A stretch of DNA of 64,000 bases from Planctomycetota bacterium. Its GTDB lineage: Bacteria; Planctomycetota; UBA8742; UBA2392. The notes under the pieces are model-generated. The model saw only the letters and a program-made list of their open reading frames with translations, made no database searches and was not told where the DNA came from. Numbering within the stretch: the first letter of the stretch is position 1; each line of letters starts with the position of its first letter. Shown one piece after another: positions 16,624 to 25,097 of this stretch. Location of the stretch: assembly GCA_003576915.1 (NCBI GenBank), contig QEVF01000008.1:1-64000 (forward strand), given 5' to 3'. Both the position numbers and the translations under genes were made by a program.

Positions 16624-17957
16624 TGGAACCTTTCCTGCACTCGGCGCGCCAAGGCCTCGCGCAAGGCACGGGGTCTGACGGCCTCGATCAGCTCGGCGCA
16701 GAATGCGTATGTCAGCAGCGAGCGTGCCTGGGCCTGACTCAGGCCGCGCGAGCGCAGGAAAAACAGGGCCTCGTCATCAAGGCGGCCGCTGGTGGCGCCG
16801 TGGCTGCACTGGACGTCGTCGGCGTAGATCTCGAGTTGGGGCTTGGTGTCGATCTGTGCGTCGTCGCTCAAGAGCAGGTTGTTGTTCTGCTGCCGGGCGT
16901 CGGTTTTCCGTGCTCCCGGCTGCACCACGACCTTGCCCGAGAACACGCCGCGGGATTTTCCGTCCAGTACGCCGCGGAAGAGCTGGCGAGAGGTGCCAAG
17001 CGGGCTGGCATGCTCGACTTCAATGTGCTGGTCCAGGTGCTCGCGGCCACGACCCAGAAACAGGCCGCTCAGGCCCGCGTTTGCGCCCTCGCCCTTCAGC
17101 AGGCAGCGCAGGTTGTTGCGCGTGAGCGCGGCACCGAGGGAAAACACGCGGGAATCAAGCTCTCCCTGTCGCCCGACCGCGGCCGTGACATGGATGATCT
17201 GCGAGGCTGCCTCATCTTCCGGTTGCAGCAGGGTGTGTGCCAGATGCGCACGCTCACCCACGACGACCTCGGTCACGTGATTGCACAGGGCGGGAGCCTC
17301 GCCCAGGCGCGCATGAATCTCGACCACGGAAGCGCGGCTGCCTTCCTCCAGCACGAGCAGGGAGCGGGGCTGCACCAGGGCGGGCTGGCGCCCGACGGCG
17401 ATATAGAGCAGTTGCAGGGGCTGATCGAGGGAATGCCCACGCTCCAGGTGAAGCAGGGCGCCGTCCTCGAAGAAGGCCATGTTCAGGGCCGCCAGGGCGT
17501 CTGCGGACACGTCGGCATGGCGGCCGAGGTGGGCCTGAACGACGGATGCGCCGGCCTTGTCTTCGAGGGCCCGGCTGAGGGAGCTCATGCGCAGGCCTGC
17601 GGCCAGCCGCCCCTGAGTGGATAGCCGGGTGCAAAGCCGACCGTTGATGAAGACCAGGCGGGGCGAATCCATGCCTGCCGCCAGCAGCGGCTCGATGTCC
17701 ACGAGCCGGAGGTGGGCGCCGCAAGAAGGGTCCGGCACGCGCCAGGCCTGCTTGAGCAGGGGCGCGAGCGAAGTGTAGCGCCATTCCTCATGGCGGATTG
17801 TGGGCAATCCCAGGGAGCGGTAGGCTTCGAGGCCCTCGGCGCGCAATACATGAAGCCAGGTGGGCCCGGCCGAGCCGCGGGAGGCCTCGTAAGCGTCGAG
17901 CAGGACGTCGGATTGTGCAAGCGTCTGGTTCATGGTGTATTCGCGGGCCAGGGCCAT
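16620..17957 (-). CDS. sufD: SufD, SUF scaffold subunit
   Basis: 445 residues from ATG 17957; an in-frame ATG at 17933 (MNQTLAQ) is an alternative, neither having a strong ribosome site. The C-terminal half shows SufD marks: LFRGVLDGKSRGVFSGKVVV, the run QQNNNLLLS, PQLEIYADDVQCSHGATSG, and LLTYAFCAELIEAV. SufD pairs with SufB on the SufC ATPase to form the SufBC2D scaffold that builds 4Fe-4S clusters. The N-terminal third is more divergent, as usual. It overlaps sufS by four bases and lies 33 bases after sufC. Confidence 0.93.
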   Translation of the reverse strand: MALAREYTMNQTLAQSDVLLDAYEASRGSAGPTWLHVLRAEGLEAYRSLGLPTIRHEEWRYTSLAPLLKQAWRVPDPSCGAHLRLVDIEPLLAAGMDSPRLVFINGRLCTRLSTQGRLAAGLRMSSLSRALEDKAGASVVQAHLGRHADVSADALAALNMAFFEDGALLHLERGHSLDQPLQLLYIAVGRQPALVQPRSLLVLEEGSRASVVEIHARLGEAPALCNHVTEVVVGERAHLAHTLLQPEDEAASQIIHVTAAVGRQGELDSRVFSLGAALTRNNLRCLLKGEGANAGLSGLFLGRGREHLDQHIEVEHASPLGTSRQLFRGVLDGKSRGVFSGKVVVQPGARKTDARQQNNNLLLSDDAQIDTKPQLEIYADDVQCSHGATSGRLDDEALFFLRSRGLSQAQARSLLTYAFCAELIEAVRPRALREALARRVQERFQ

Positions 17958-17990
17958 CGCGGTGGTGACGGGGGCCGCAGGACCCGGCCC

Positions 17991-18779
17991 CTATACTTTC
18001 ACGCTGCCCGGGTTGGCGGCCGCGATTTCTTCTTCGATCCAGCCATAGCCCTTCTTTTCAAGCTCGAGGGCCAGGTCCTTGGGACCGCTCTTGGCAATGC
18101 GCCCGTTGAACAGCACGTGCACGAAGTCCGGGACGATGTAGTCCAGCAGGCGCTGATAGTGGGTGACCACGACAAAGCCGCGCTCCTTTGAGCGCAGGGA
18201 GTTGACGCCCTGGGCCACGATTTTCAGGGCGTCGATGTCCAGCCCGCTGTCGGTTTCGTCCAGCAGGCCCAGGGTGGGCTCCAGCAGCAGCATCTGGAGA
18301 ATCTCGTTGCGCTTCTTCTCCCCGCCGGAGAATCCTTCATTGATCGGGCGCGACAACAACGCAGGGTCAACGTCCACGAGCTTGGCCTTGGCCTTGACCA
18401 GTTCGAGAAACGGCGCGGCTTCCATCTCCGGCTGGCCGCGGTGTTTGCGGTGGGCGTTGAGCGCGGCACGCAGGAAATAGGTGTTGCTCACTCCGGGGAT
18501 TTCGAGCGGATACTGGAAGGCGAGGAACATCCCCTCGCGCGCGCGAATCTCGGGCTCAAGGGCGAGCAGGTCTTTGCCCTTGTAAAGCACGGAGCCCGCC
18601 GTGACCTGATAGGCCTCGTGGCCGGCGAGCACTTTGGTAAGCGTGCTCTTGCCGCTGCCGTTGGGGCCCATAATCGCGTGAACTTCGCCAGCGTTGACGG
18701 TCAAGGACAGGCCGTGAAGGATTTCATTGCCCTCAACGGAGACGTGAAGGTCTTTGATTTCAAGGAGTGCTGTTGGCAT
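17991..18779 (-). CDS. sufC: SufC, ABC-type ATPase of the SUF system
   Basis: 262 residues. Walker A is GPNGSGKST (about residues 38-46), the Q-loop region [12 protein letters not shown] is typical of SufC, the signature is [14 protein letters not shown], and Walker B is [12 protein letters not shown]. SufC is a soluble ABC ATPase that drives the SufB-SufD scaffold, not a transporter. It lies between sufB and sufD on the same strand, 107 bases after sufB. Identity is secure. Confidence 0.96.
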   Translation of the reverse strand: MPTALLEIKDLHVSVEGNEILHGLSLTVNAGEVHAIMGPNGSGKSTLTKVLAGHEAYQVTAGSVLYKGKDLLALEPEIRAREGMFLAFQYPLEIPGVSNTYFLRAALNAHRKHRGQPEMEAAPFLELVKAKAKLVDVDPALLSRPINEGFSGGEKKRNEILQMLLLEPTLGLLDETDSGLDIDALKIVAQGVNSLRSKERGFVVVTHYQRLLDYIVPDFVHVLFNGRIAKSGPKDLALELEKKGYGWIEEEIAAANPGSVKV

Positions 18780-18816
18780 TTGTCCGATCTCAGGTACTTC
18801 TTCTGTCTTCTCTCTA

Positions 18817-18882
18817 GGTATCTGGTGTCGGGTATCAGGTTTCGGGCGGAAACGGAGTTCCTGATGCCCGGAACCCGATACC
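18817..18882. repeat. 7-nt-period repeat between sufB and sufC
   Basis: Four degenerate 7-base units (GGTATCT, GGTGTCG, GGTATCA, GGTTTCG) occupy 18817-18844. A partly complementary stretch follows to about 18882 (ATGCCCGGAACCCGATACC), so the gap could fold as an imperfect hairpin. Its core GTRTCG recalls the array between sufS and sufT read on the opposite strand. Confidence 0.7.
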
Positions 18883-18886
18883 CGGC

Positions 18887-20371
18887 CTAGCCTACCGCGC
18901 CTTCGAGCTTCAATCCGAGCAGTTTCTGCGCCTCGACAGCGAACTCCATGGGCAGTTCGCTGAGCACCTGCTTGCAGAACCCGTTCACGATCAGGTTCAC
19001 GGCGTCTTCCTCGCTGATGCCGCGCTGGCGGAAGAAGAAAATCTGGTCGTCGGATATCTTGCTGGTGCTGGCCTCGTGCTCGACCACGGCGCCGGAGTTC
19101 TGGCTTTCAATATAGGGGAAGGTGTGCGCCCCGCACTGGTCGCCCAGCAACAGGCTGTCGCACTGGCTGAAGTTGCGGGCGCCTATTGCGCTCTTGAGAA
19201 TCTTCACCAGCCCGCGGTAGCTCTGGTCGCCGCGGCCCGCACTGATGCCCTTGCTGACGATCGTGCTCTTCGTGTTCTTGCCGATGTGGATCATCTTGGT
19301 GCCGGTGTCGGCGAGCTGGCGGTCGCGCGTCATGGCTACGCTGTAGAACTCGCCCACGCTATTGTCGCCCTTCAGGACACACGACGGATACTTCCAGGTA
19401 ATCGCGCTGCCCGTTTCCACCTGCGTCCAGGAAATGCGCGCGTTCTTGTGCGCGATGCCGCGCTTGGTGACGAAATTGTAGATGCCGCCCTTGCCGTCCT
19501 TGTCGCCGGGATACCAGTTCTGGACGGTGGAATACTTGATCGTGGCGTGATCAAGCGCCACGAGTTCGACCACGGCGGCATGGAGCTGGTTTTCATCGCG
19601 TTGGGGCGCGGTGCAGCCTTCGAGATAGCTGACGTAGGCGCCTTCATCGGCGATGATCAGCGTGCGTTCGAACTGCCCCGTGCCAGCGGTGTTGATTCTG
19701 AAGTAGGTGCTCAGCTCCATGGGGCAGCGCACGCCCCGGGGGATGTAGCAGAAGCTGCCGTCAGAGAACACGGCGCTGTTGAGCGCGGCAAAGTAGTTGT
19801 CCGTAAACGGCACGACCGAGCCCAGATACTTCTGTACAAGGTCCGGATGCTCACGGATGGCCTCGCTCATGGAGCAGAAGATGATGCCCTGTTCCTTCAG
19901 AGTGGCCTGAAAGGTCGTCTTGACACTGACGCTGTCGAACACGGCATCGACGGCAATGGCAGGGGCAGGGCTGGCGCTTGTGGCGCTGTCGAGGCCGCCT
20001 GCGACGCCGGCGAGGCGCTTTTGCTCATCCAGCGATATGCCCAGCTTCTCGAAGGTGGCCAACAGCTCCGGATCCACCTGCTCGAGGCTTTCGAGCTGCT
20101 TCTTGGGCTTGGGCGAGGAGTAGTAAATGATCTTCTGGTAGTCGATGGGCGGATACTTGGGCTTCTGCCAGTTGGGCTCGGCCATGGTCAGCCAGTGGCG
20201 ATAGGCCTTGAGCCGCCACTGCAGCATGAACTCAGGCTCTTGCTTCCTGGCTGAGATGAAGCGGATGATCTCCTCGTTCAGGCCGGGGGGGGCCTGGTCG
20301 GCCTCGATGTCGGTCACGAAGCCGTACTTGTATTCCTGCTCGGCCAGCGTCTGGAGTTCTTTGTCGGACAT
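18887..20371 (-). CDS. sufB: SufB, SUF scaffold subunit
   Basis: 494 residues, typical length. It begins [18 protein letters not shown] and contains the conserved core [40 protein letters not shown], and the C-terminal [13 protein letters not shown] with [21 protein letters not shown]. It is the cluster-building scaffold subunit and the first gene of sufB-C-D-S-T. Its promoter region is shared with the divergent sufE and contains an IscR-like palindrome at 20424-20440. An about 10-residue Ala/Ser-rich insert near residue 130 is the only oddity. Confidence 0.96.
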   Translation of the reverse strand: MSDKELQTLAEQEYKYGFVTDIEADQAPPGLNEEIIRFISARKQEPEFMLQWRLKAYRHWLTMAEPNWQKPKYPPIDYQKIIYYSSPKPKKQLESLEQVDPELLATFEKLGISLDEQKRLAGVAGGLDSATSASPAPAIAVDAVFDSVSVKTTFQATLKEQGIIFCSMSEAIREHPDLVQKYLGSVVPFTDNYFAALNSAVFSDGSFCYIPRGVRCPMELSTYFRINTAGTGQFERTLIIADEGAYVSYLEGCTAPQRDENQLHAAVVELVALDHATIKYSTVQNWYPGDKDGKGGIYNFVTKRGIAHKNARISWTQVETGSAITWKYPSCVLKGDNSVGEFYSVAMTRDRQLADTGTKMIHIGKNTKSTIVSKGISAGRGDQSYRGLVKILKSAIGARNFSQCDSLLLGDQCGAHTFPYIESQNSGAVVEHEASTSKISDDQIFFFRQRGISEEDAVNLIVNGFCKQVLSELPMEFAVEAQKLLGLKLEGAVG

Positions 20372-20423
20372 AGGGTGGTCGGATGGAGGCTAAGGCCAAA
20401 GTCCGCGGGAGGCAAGGCCAAAC

Positions 20424-20440
20424 TGGACAAAACTAGTCCA
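20424..20440. promoter_or_regulatory. Palindromic operator candidate in the sufB-sufE divergent region (IscR type 1-like)
   Basis: TGGAC-AAAACTA-GTCCA is a perfect 5-bp inverted repeat with a 7-base spacer. The half-sites GAC-N7-GTC have the same spacing as the IscR type 1 site of proteobacteria, and the spacer is AT-rich as there. It lies 52 bases upstream of sufB and 88 bases upstream of sufE. An Rrf2-family repressor is inferred; none is encoded in the window. Confidence 0.45.
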
Positions 20441-20528
20441 ATTAGATGACTACCGCATTCAGGATAGCATGGAGGGTAGCTGAGGTCTGCGTCCGGCCCT
20501 TCGCAGGTCGGGTCCTTCGTGGTAAGCC

Positions 20529-20981
20529 ATGGCCATGACCATCGACGAAAAGCAGGCACAGATCGTTGCCGAGTTTGCAACGCTGACCGACTGGGAGGCG
20601 CGCTACCAGCGCATCATCGAAATGGGCAAGGCCATGGCCCCCATGCCCGAGCCATACAAGACGGAGAAGGACAAGGTCAAGGGTTGCCAGAGCACAGTGT
20701 GGCTCCATGCGGAGCTGGAGGGCGACAAAGTGCGCTTCTGGGGAGACAGCGACGCGGTGATTGTGCGGGGGCTGGTGGCCCTGGTGTTGAAGGTCTACTC
20801 GGAGGAAACGCCGGCGGCGATCTTGGCAACGGCCCCGGACTTTGTTGCAAAGACGGGCCTGGCCTCCCATCTGTCGCAGACGCGGGCCAACGGTCTGGCG
20901 GCGATGATAAAGCAGATCAAGAACTACGCCGTGGCCTTTGATTTCCTGCTCAAGAAGAGATCGGGGAAAGGGAGTTCCTGA
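20529..20981 (+). CDS. sufE: SufE sulfur-transfer protein
   Basis: 150 residues from ATG 20529 (an internal ATG at 20535 is also possible). The family pattern is clear: LTDWEARYQRIIEMGK, the sulfur-accepting cysteine Cys53 in VKGCQSTVWL, and a C-terminal TGLASHLSQTRANGLAAM. SufE accepts persulfide from SufS and stimulates it. It is transcribed away from the sufBCDST operon, with the two starts 157 bases apart. A hairpin terminator follows at 21019. Confidence 0.94.
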   Translation: MAMTIDEKQAQIVAEFATLTDWEARYQRIIEMGKAMAPMPEPYKTEKDKVKGCQSTVWLHAELEGDKVRFWGDSDAVIVRGLVALVLKVYSEETPAAILATAPDFVAKTGLASHLSQTRANGLAAMIKQIKNYAVAFDFLLKKRSGKGSS

Positions 20982-21484
20982 CGGCAGGAAGTCAGCAACT
21001 TGGGTACAACCCCTAGCGTGTGGTGGTCCAGCAGGCCACCACAATTATCCACTTTTTCATAAATATTGTGTGCGCGTCATCCCGATATACACCCTGTAGG
21101 GTGCTAACATGCCTTGTGGAGAAACTGGACGTTGAGTTCCTGACAGGCCGATGTTTAGGGCCTGTGGCTAGGGTGGACAAGAGTTGAAAACGCCTGAAAC
21201 ACCGCGGCTGGTGTGAACATGATTCTGACACCCAATATTTTGCGGTCAAACCTTGACGGGCCACTTGCGCAATGTATCTTCCCTCACGCTGGCGCGGGGG
21301 TCACCAGCGGCTGTCCAACTTCGACCAATAGACTACCAGCCATAGAGTGCAGCGGCCCATTGGGGGCCTTGACTTCGTTTCGCCTACACCAGACCTTTCG
21401 GCCTGCCGGCTTCAAACCTCCCGCGCCCATTTTCATCCGAAGACCGATTTCCCGGCAAATTGCCGAACAGGGAGAGCTTTCACA
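20982..21484. other. Long leader between sufE and nrdJ
   Basis: About 500 gene-free bases. The left part holds the sufE terminator, then a locally AT-rich segment (21041-21070) with CACAAT and ATTGTG half-sites, a small hairpin (21090-21094 with 21099-21103), and another at about 21138-21160 (ACAGGCC with GGCCTGT). The right part ends in a strong AGGGAG ribosome site for nrdJ. I looked for a cobalamin riboswitch and did not find its conserved boxes. Confidence 0.5.
21019..21058 (+). terminator. Terminator after sufE
   Basis: Perfect 8-bp stem (21019-21026 with 21036-21043) with a nine-base loop; a TTTTT run follows at 21053-21057. It lies about 40 bases beyond the sufE stop. Confidence 0.55.
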
Positions 21485-24400
21485 ATGGAGAATAGAACCC
21501 GCGATGCGCGCGAGGGCGCGCAAGCATCTTCTCGTCGCAAGCGCACCGGAAACACCGGCCGCCGCGAGACCAAATCCGTGAACCATGCCATGGCAAACGT
21601 CACCTGCCCCAGCGGCCTCAGCTTCACCCGCCTCTTCACCAAACCCGGCGAAGACGTCTACGCCACGGTGAAGTACGCCCGCCGCTCCTGCAAGATCACC
21701 AACCCCGACGGCAGCGTTGTCTTCTCCATGGACGGCGCCGAAATACCCGCCGACTGGAGCCAGCTCGCCACCGACATCATGGTCAGCAAGTACTTCCGCA
21801 AGGCCCAGGTGCCCCAGTTCGCCGAAGGCGTTGACCCCTTGCGCGGCAAGCCCCTGACCGACGAAGAGGGCAACATCAAGTACGGACCCGAGCGCAGTGC
21901 GCGCCAGGTGGTGCACCGCCTTGCCGGCTGCTGGCGTTACTGGGGCGAGAAGTACGGCTACTTCCGCACCAGCGAAGACGCCCAGGCGTTTTACGACGAG
22001 CTGGCCTACATGCTGCTGCACCAGATGTGCGCGCCCAACAGCCCGCAGTGGTTCAACACGGGCCTGAATTGGGCCTACGGCATCACCGGCCCCTCGCAGG
22101 GCCACTACTACGTTGATCCTGAAACCGACGTGATGACCAAGTCCACCGACAGCTACACCCGGCCCCAGCCACACGCCTGCTTCATCCAGGCCGTTCGCGA
22201 CGACCTCGTGGGCGAGGGCGGCATCATGGACCTCTGGACGCGCGAGGCGCGCCTCTTCAAGTACGGCAGCGGCACGGGCACGAACTTTTCCCAGTTGCGC
22301 GGCGAGGGTGAACCCCTCTCCGGCGGCGGCCAGAGTTCGGGCCTCATGAGCTTCCTGCGCGTGGGCGACCGCGCGGCGGGGGCCATCAAGTCCGGCGGTA
22401 CCACCCGCCGCGCCGCCAAGATGGTCTGCCTGGACCTCGACCACCCGGATGTCGAACAGTTCATCAACTGGAAGGTCAACGAGGAGAAGAAGGTTGCGGC
22501 CCTGATTGCCGCCGGCTACGACAGCGACTTCAACGGCGAGGCCTACGCCACCGTAAGCGGCCAGAACAGCAACAACAGCGTGCGCGTGCCGCGCGAGTTC
22601 ATTGACTCCGTGCGCAAGGACGGCGACTGGCACCTGCGCTGGCGCACGGACAGGAACCACATTGCCAAGACGGTAAAGGCCAAGGACCTGTGGCAGCAGA
22701 TTGCCTATGCTGCCTGGGCCTGCGCCGATCCCGGCGTGCAGTACGACACCATCATCAATGACTGGCACACCTGCCCGGCTTCGGGGCGCATCAACGCCTC
22801 CAACCCCTGCAGCGAGTACATGTTCCTGGATGACACGGCCTGCAACCTGGCGTCCCTGAACCTGACCAAGTTCTTCGAGGTCAAGACCGGCAAGTTCGAC
22901 CTTCCGGCCATCAAGCATGCCGTGCGCCTGTGGACCACCGTGCTTGAAATCAGCGTGGCCATGGCCCAGTATCCGAGCGAGGCCATCGCGCGAGGCTCCC
23001 ACGAGTTCCGCACCCTGGGACTGGGCTATGCCAACCTCGGCACCTGCCTGATGCTCAGCGGCGTGCCCTACGATTCGGCCGAGGCGCGCGCCATTTGCGG
23101 CGCCGTCACCGCCCTCATGACCGGCGAAAGCTATGCCGCCAGCGCCGAACTGGCGGCCGCCCACGGCCCCTTCCCGCGCTACAAGGAAAACGCCAGGCAC
23201 ATGCTGCGCGTGATGCGCAACCACCGCCGCGCGGCCTACAACGCCAGGCCCGAGGAGTACGAGGGTCTGAGCGTGGCTCCCGTCGGTATTGACAGTGAGT
23301 ACTGTCCCGACGATCTGCTCAAGGGCGCCCGCGACGCCTGGGACCGCGCCGTGGACCTCGGCAAGCAGTTCGGCTACCGCAACGCCCAGACCACGGTGAT
23401 TGCGCCCACAGGCACCATTGGCCTGCTGATGGACTGTGACACCACGGGCATCGAACCCGACTTTGCGCTGGTGAAGTTCAAGAAGCTGGCCGGCGGCGGC
23501 TACTTCAAGATTGTCAACCAGAGCGTGGAGCCCGCCCTGCGCCAGCTGGGCTACGATGAAAAGCAGACCCGGGCCGTCATCCAGTACATCGTGGGCTCGC
23601 TGAGCCTCAAGGGCGCCCCGGTCATCAATGAAGCCTCGCTCAAGCAGAAGGGCTTCACAGATGTCGATCTCTCGCGCGTGGAGAGCGCCCTGCACGGCGC
23701 CCTGGAACTCAAGCAGGCCCTCTCGCCCTGGGTGCTGGGCGAAGAGGCCCTCAAGCGCCTGGGCCTGGACGTGGAGGCCAGCCGCAAGAAGGGCTTCAAC
23801 CTGGCCGTTGCGCTGGGTTTCTCACAGCAGGATTACCTGGAGGCCAACGACTTCATCTGCGGCCGCCAGACCATCGAGGGCGCGCCCTACCTCAAGGCCG
23901 AGCATCTGCCGGTGTTCGACTGCGCCAACCGCTGCGGGCCCAAGGGCCAGCGTTTCATCCACTACATGGGCCACGTCAAGATGATGGCCGCGGCTCAGCC
24001 CTTTGTTTCGGGCGCCATTTCCAAGACCATCAACATGCCCAACGAGGTCAGCGTCGAGGACGTGAAGGAAGCCTACCTCAAGTCCTACGACCTGGGGCTC
24101 AAGGCCGTTGCCCTGTATCGCGACGGCTGCAAGCTTTCCCAGCCTTTGAGCGTGTCCAAGAAGGAAGAGAAGGCCGAGCCGGCCAAGGCCGAAATCAAGC
24201 TGCCGCCCACGGACACCCAGCCCGTGGAGATCATGCCCAAGGCACAGCCTGCCACCCTTCTCAACCGCAAGCCCATGCCCAAGCACCGGCGCGGCAGCAC
24301 CTACGAGGTCAAGATCGGCGGGCAGAAGATGTACCTGCGCACCGGCGAGTACGAGAACGGCCAGTTGGGCGAGATCTTCCTGGATATGAGCAAGGAAGGC

Positions 24401-25030
24401 GCCACCCTGCGCAGTATTCTCAACTGCTTTGCCATTGCGGTTTCCAAGGGCCTGCAGTACGGCGTGCCCCTGGACGAGTTCGTGAACACCTTCATCTTCT
24501 CGCGCTTTGAGCCCCAGGGCATTGTCAGCGGCCATCCGTACATCAAGACCGCGACCAGCGTGGTGGACCTGGTGTTCCGCATCCTGGGTTACCAGTATGG
24601 CGGCCGCACCGACTTCCTGCACATCAAGCCCGAGGAGTCGGCCCAAGGCGTCGAAGGCCCGGCCCTGCTGGCGGACAAGGGCGTGGGGGCGGACCTGGGC
24701 GTGGCCGGTGACGCCAACCCCGAGCAGCAGGAGATTGACTTCAACCCTAAGACGCCCGCCGCGAGCGCTGCCAGCGCGGCGGGAGAAGTTGCCCAGTCCC
24801 GCCCCGAGGTCCGGGGCGGGGAAGTGCGGAACGCCTCGGGAGCCGCGCCGGCGCCCAGGGTTGGCAAGCCCTCATTGCTCAAGAACGCCAAGCCGGGCAA
24901 CGCATTGAGCGAGCACCTGGAAAGCATGATGGGCGATGCGCCCATGTGCGACGTATGCGGGCACATCACGGTGAGAAACGGCGCCTGCTACAAGTGTTTG
25001 AACTGCGGCAACAGCATGGGCTGCAGTTGA
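21485..25030 (+). CDS. nrdJ: Adenosylcobalamin-dependent (class II) ribonucleotide reductase
   Basis: Start ATG 21485 has AGGGAG ten bases upstream; the frame is open further 5' but without such a site. The 1181-residue product is a class II reductase: NTGLNWAYGI, GSGTGTNFSQLRGEGE, SNPCSEYMFLDDTACNLASLNL (NPCSE at 440-444), and IAPTGTIGLLMDCDTTGIEPDF. Residues about 930-1050 form a TSCPD domain (YEVKIGGQKMYLRTGEYENGQ). After an Ala/Gly-rich linker the end is a cysteine-rich knuckle, CDVCGH and CYKCLNCGNSMGC, likely the redox-active tail. It makes deoxyribonucleotides with B12 and no oxygen requirement. No nrdR is visible. Confidence 0.95.
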   Translation: MENRTRDAREGAQASSRRKRTGNTGRRETKSVNHAMANVTCPSGLSFTRLFTKPGEDVYATVKYARRSCKITNPDGSVVFSMDGAEIPADWSQLATDIMVSKYFRKAQVPQFAEGVDPLRGKPLTDEEGNIKYGPERSARQVVHRLAGCWRYWGEKYGYFRTSEDAQAFYDELAYMLLHQMCAPNSPQWFNTGLNWAYGITGPSQGHYYVDPETDVMTKSTDSYTRPQPHACFIQAVRDDLVGEGGIMDLWTREARLFKYGSGTGTNFSQLRGEGEPLSGGGQSSGLMSFLRVGDRAAGAIKSGGTTRRAAKMVCLDLDHPDVEQFINWKVNEEKKVAALIAAGYDSDFNGEAYATVSGQNSNNSVRVPREFIDSVRKDGDWHLRWRTDRNHIAKTVKAKDLWQQIAYAAWACADPGVQYDTIINDWHTCPASGRINASNPCSEYMFLDDTACNLASLNLTKFFEVKTGKFDLPAIKHAVRLWTTVLEISVAMAQYPSEAIARGSHEFRTLGLGYANLGTCLMLSGVPYDSAEARAICGAVTALMTGESYAASAELAAAHGPFPRYKENARHMLRVMRNHRRAAYNARPEEYEGLSVAPVGIDSEYCPDDLLKGARDAWDRAVDLGKQFGYRNAQTTVIAPTGTIGLLMDCDTTGIEPDFALVKFKKLAGGGYFKIVNQSVEPALRQLGYDEKQTRAVIQYIVGSLSLKGAPVINEASLKQKGFTDVDLSRVESALHGALELKQALSPWVLGEEALKRLGLDVEASRKKGFNLAVALGFSQQDYLEANDFICGRQTIEGAPYLKAEHLPVFDCANRCGPKGQRFIHYMGHVKMMAAAQPFVSGAISKTINMPNEVSVEDVKEAYLKSYDLGLKAVALYRDGCKLSQPLSVSKKEEKAEPAKAEIKLPPTDTQPVEIMPKAQPATLLNRKPMPKHRRGSTYEVKIGGQKMYLRTGEYENGQLGEIFLDMSKEGATLRSILNCFAIAVSKGLQYGVPLDEFVNTFIFSRFEPQGIVSGHPYIKTATSVVDLVFRILGYQYGGRTDFLHIKPEESAQGVEGPALLADKGVGADLGVAGDANPEQQEIDFNPKTPAASAASAAGEVAQSRPEVRGGEVRNASGAAPAPRVGKPSLLKNAKPGNALSEHLESMMGDAPMCDVCGHITVRNGACYKCLNCGNSMGCS

Positions 25031-25056
25031 CCCGCAGGGTCGGCTCCGCCAATGAA

Positions 25057-25088
25057 ACTGCCCCCGCGATCACGCGGGGGCAGTGTCT
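25057..25088. terminator. Strong bidirectional terminator between nrdJ and the RND operon
   Basis: Perfect 12-bp stem (25057-25068 with 25073-25084) around loop ATCA, followed by GTCTTT. It lies between two convergent genes. The ATCA loop is the same as in the hairpin at 253-280. Confidence 0.75.
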
Positions 25089-25097
25089 TTGGCGCGT

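Noticed and set aside
21001-21484. Cobalamin riboswitch upstream of nrdJ
   Set aside because: A B12 riboswitch would be sensible before a B12-dependent reductase, but the conserved core and B12-box sequences were not seen; only small unrelated hairpins occur.
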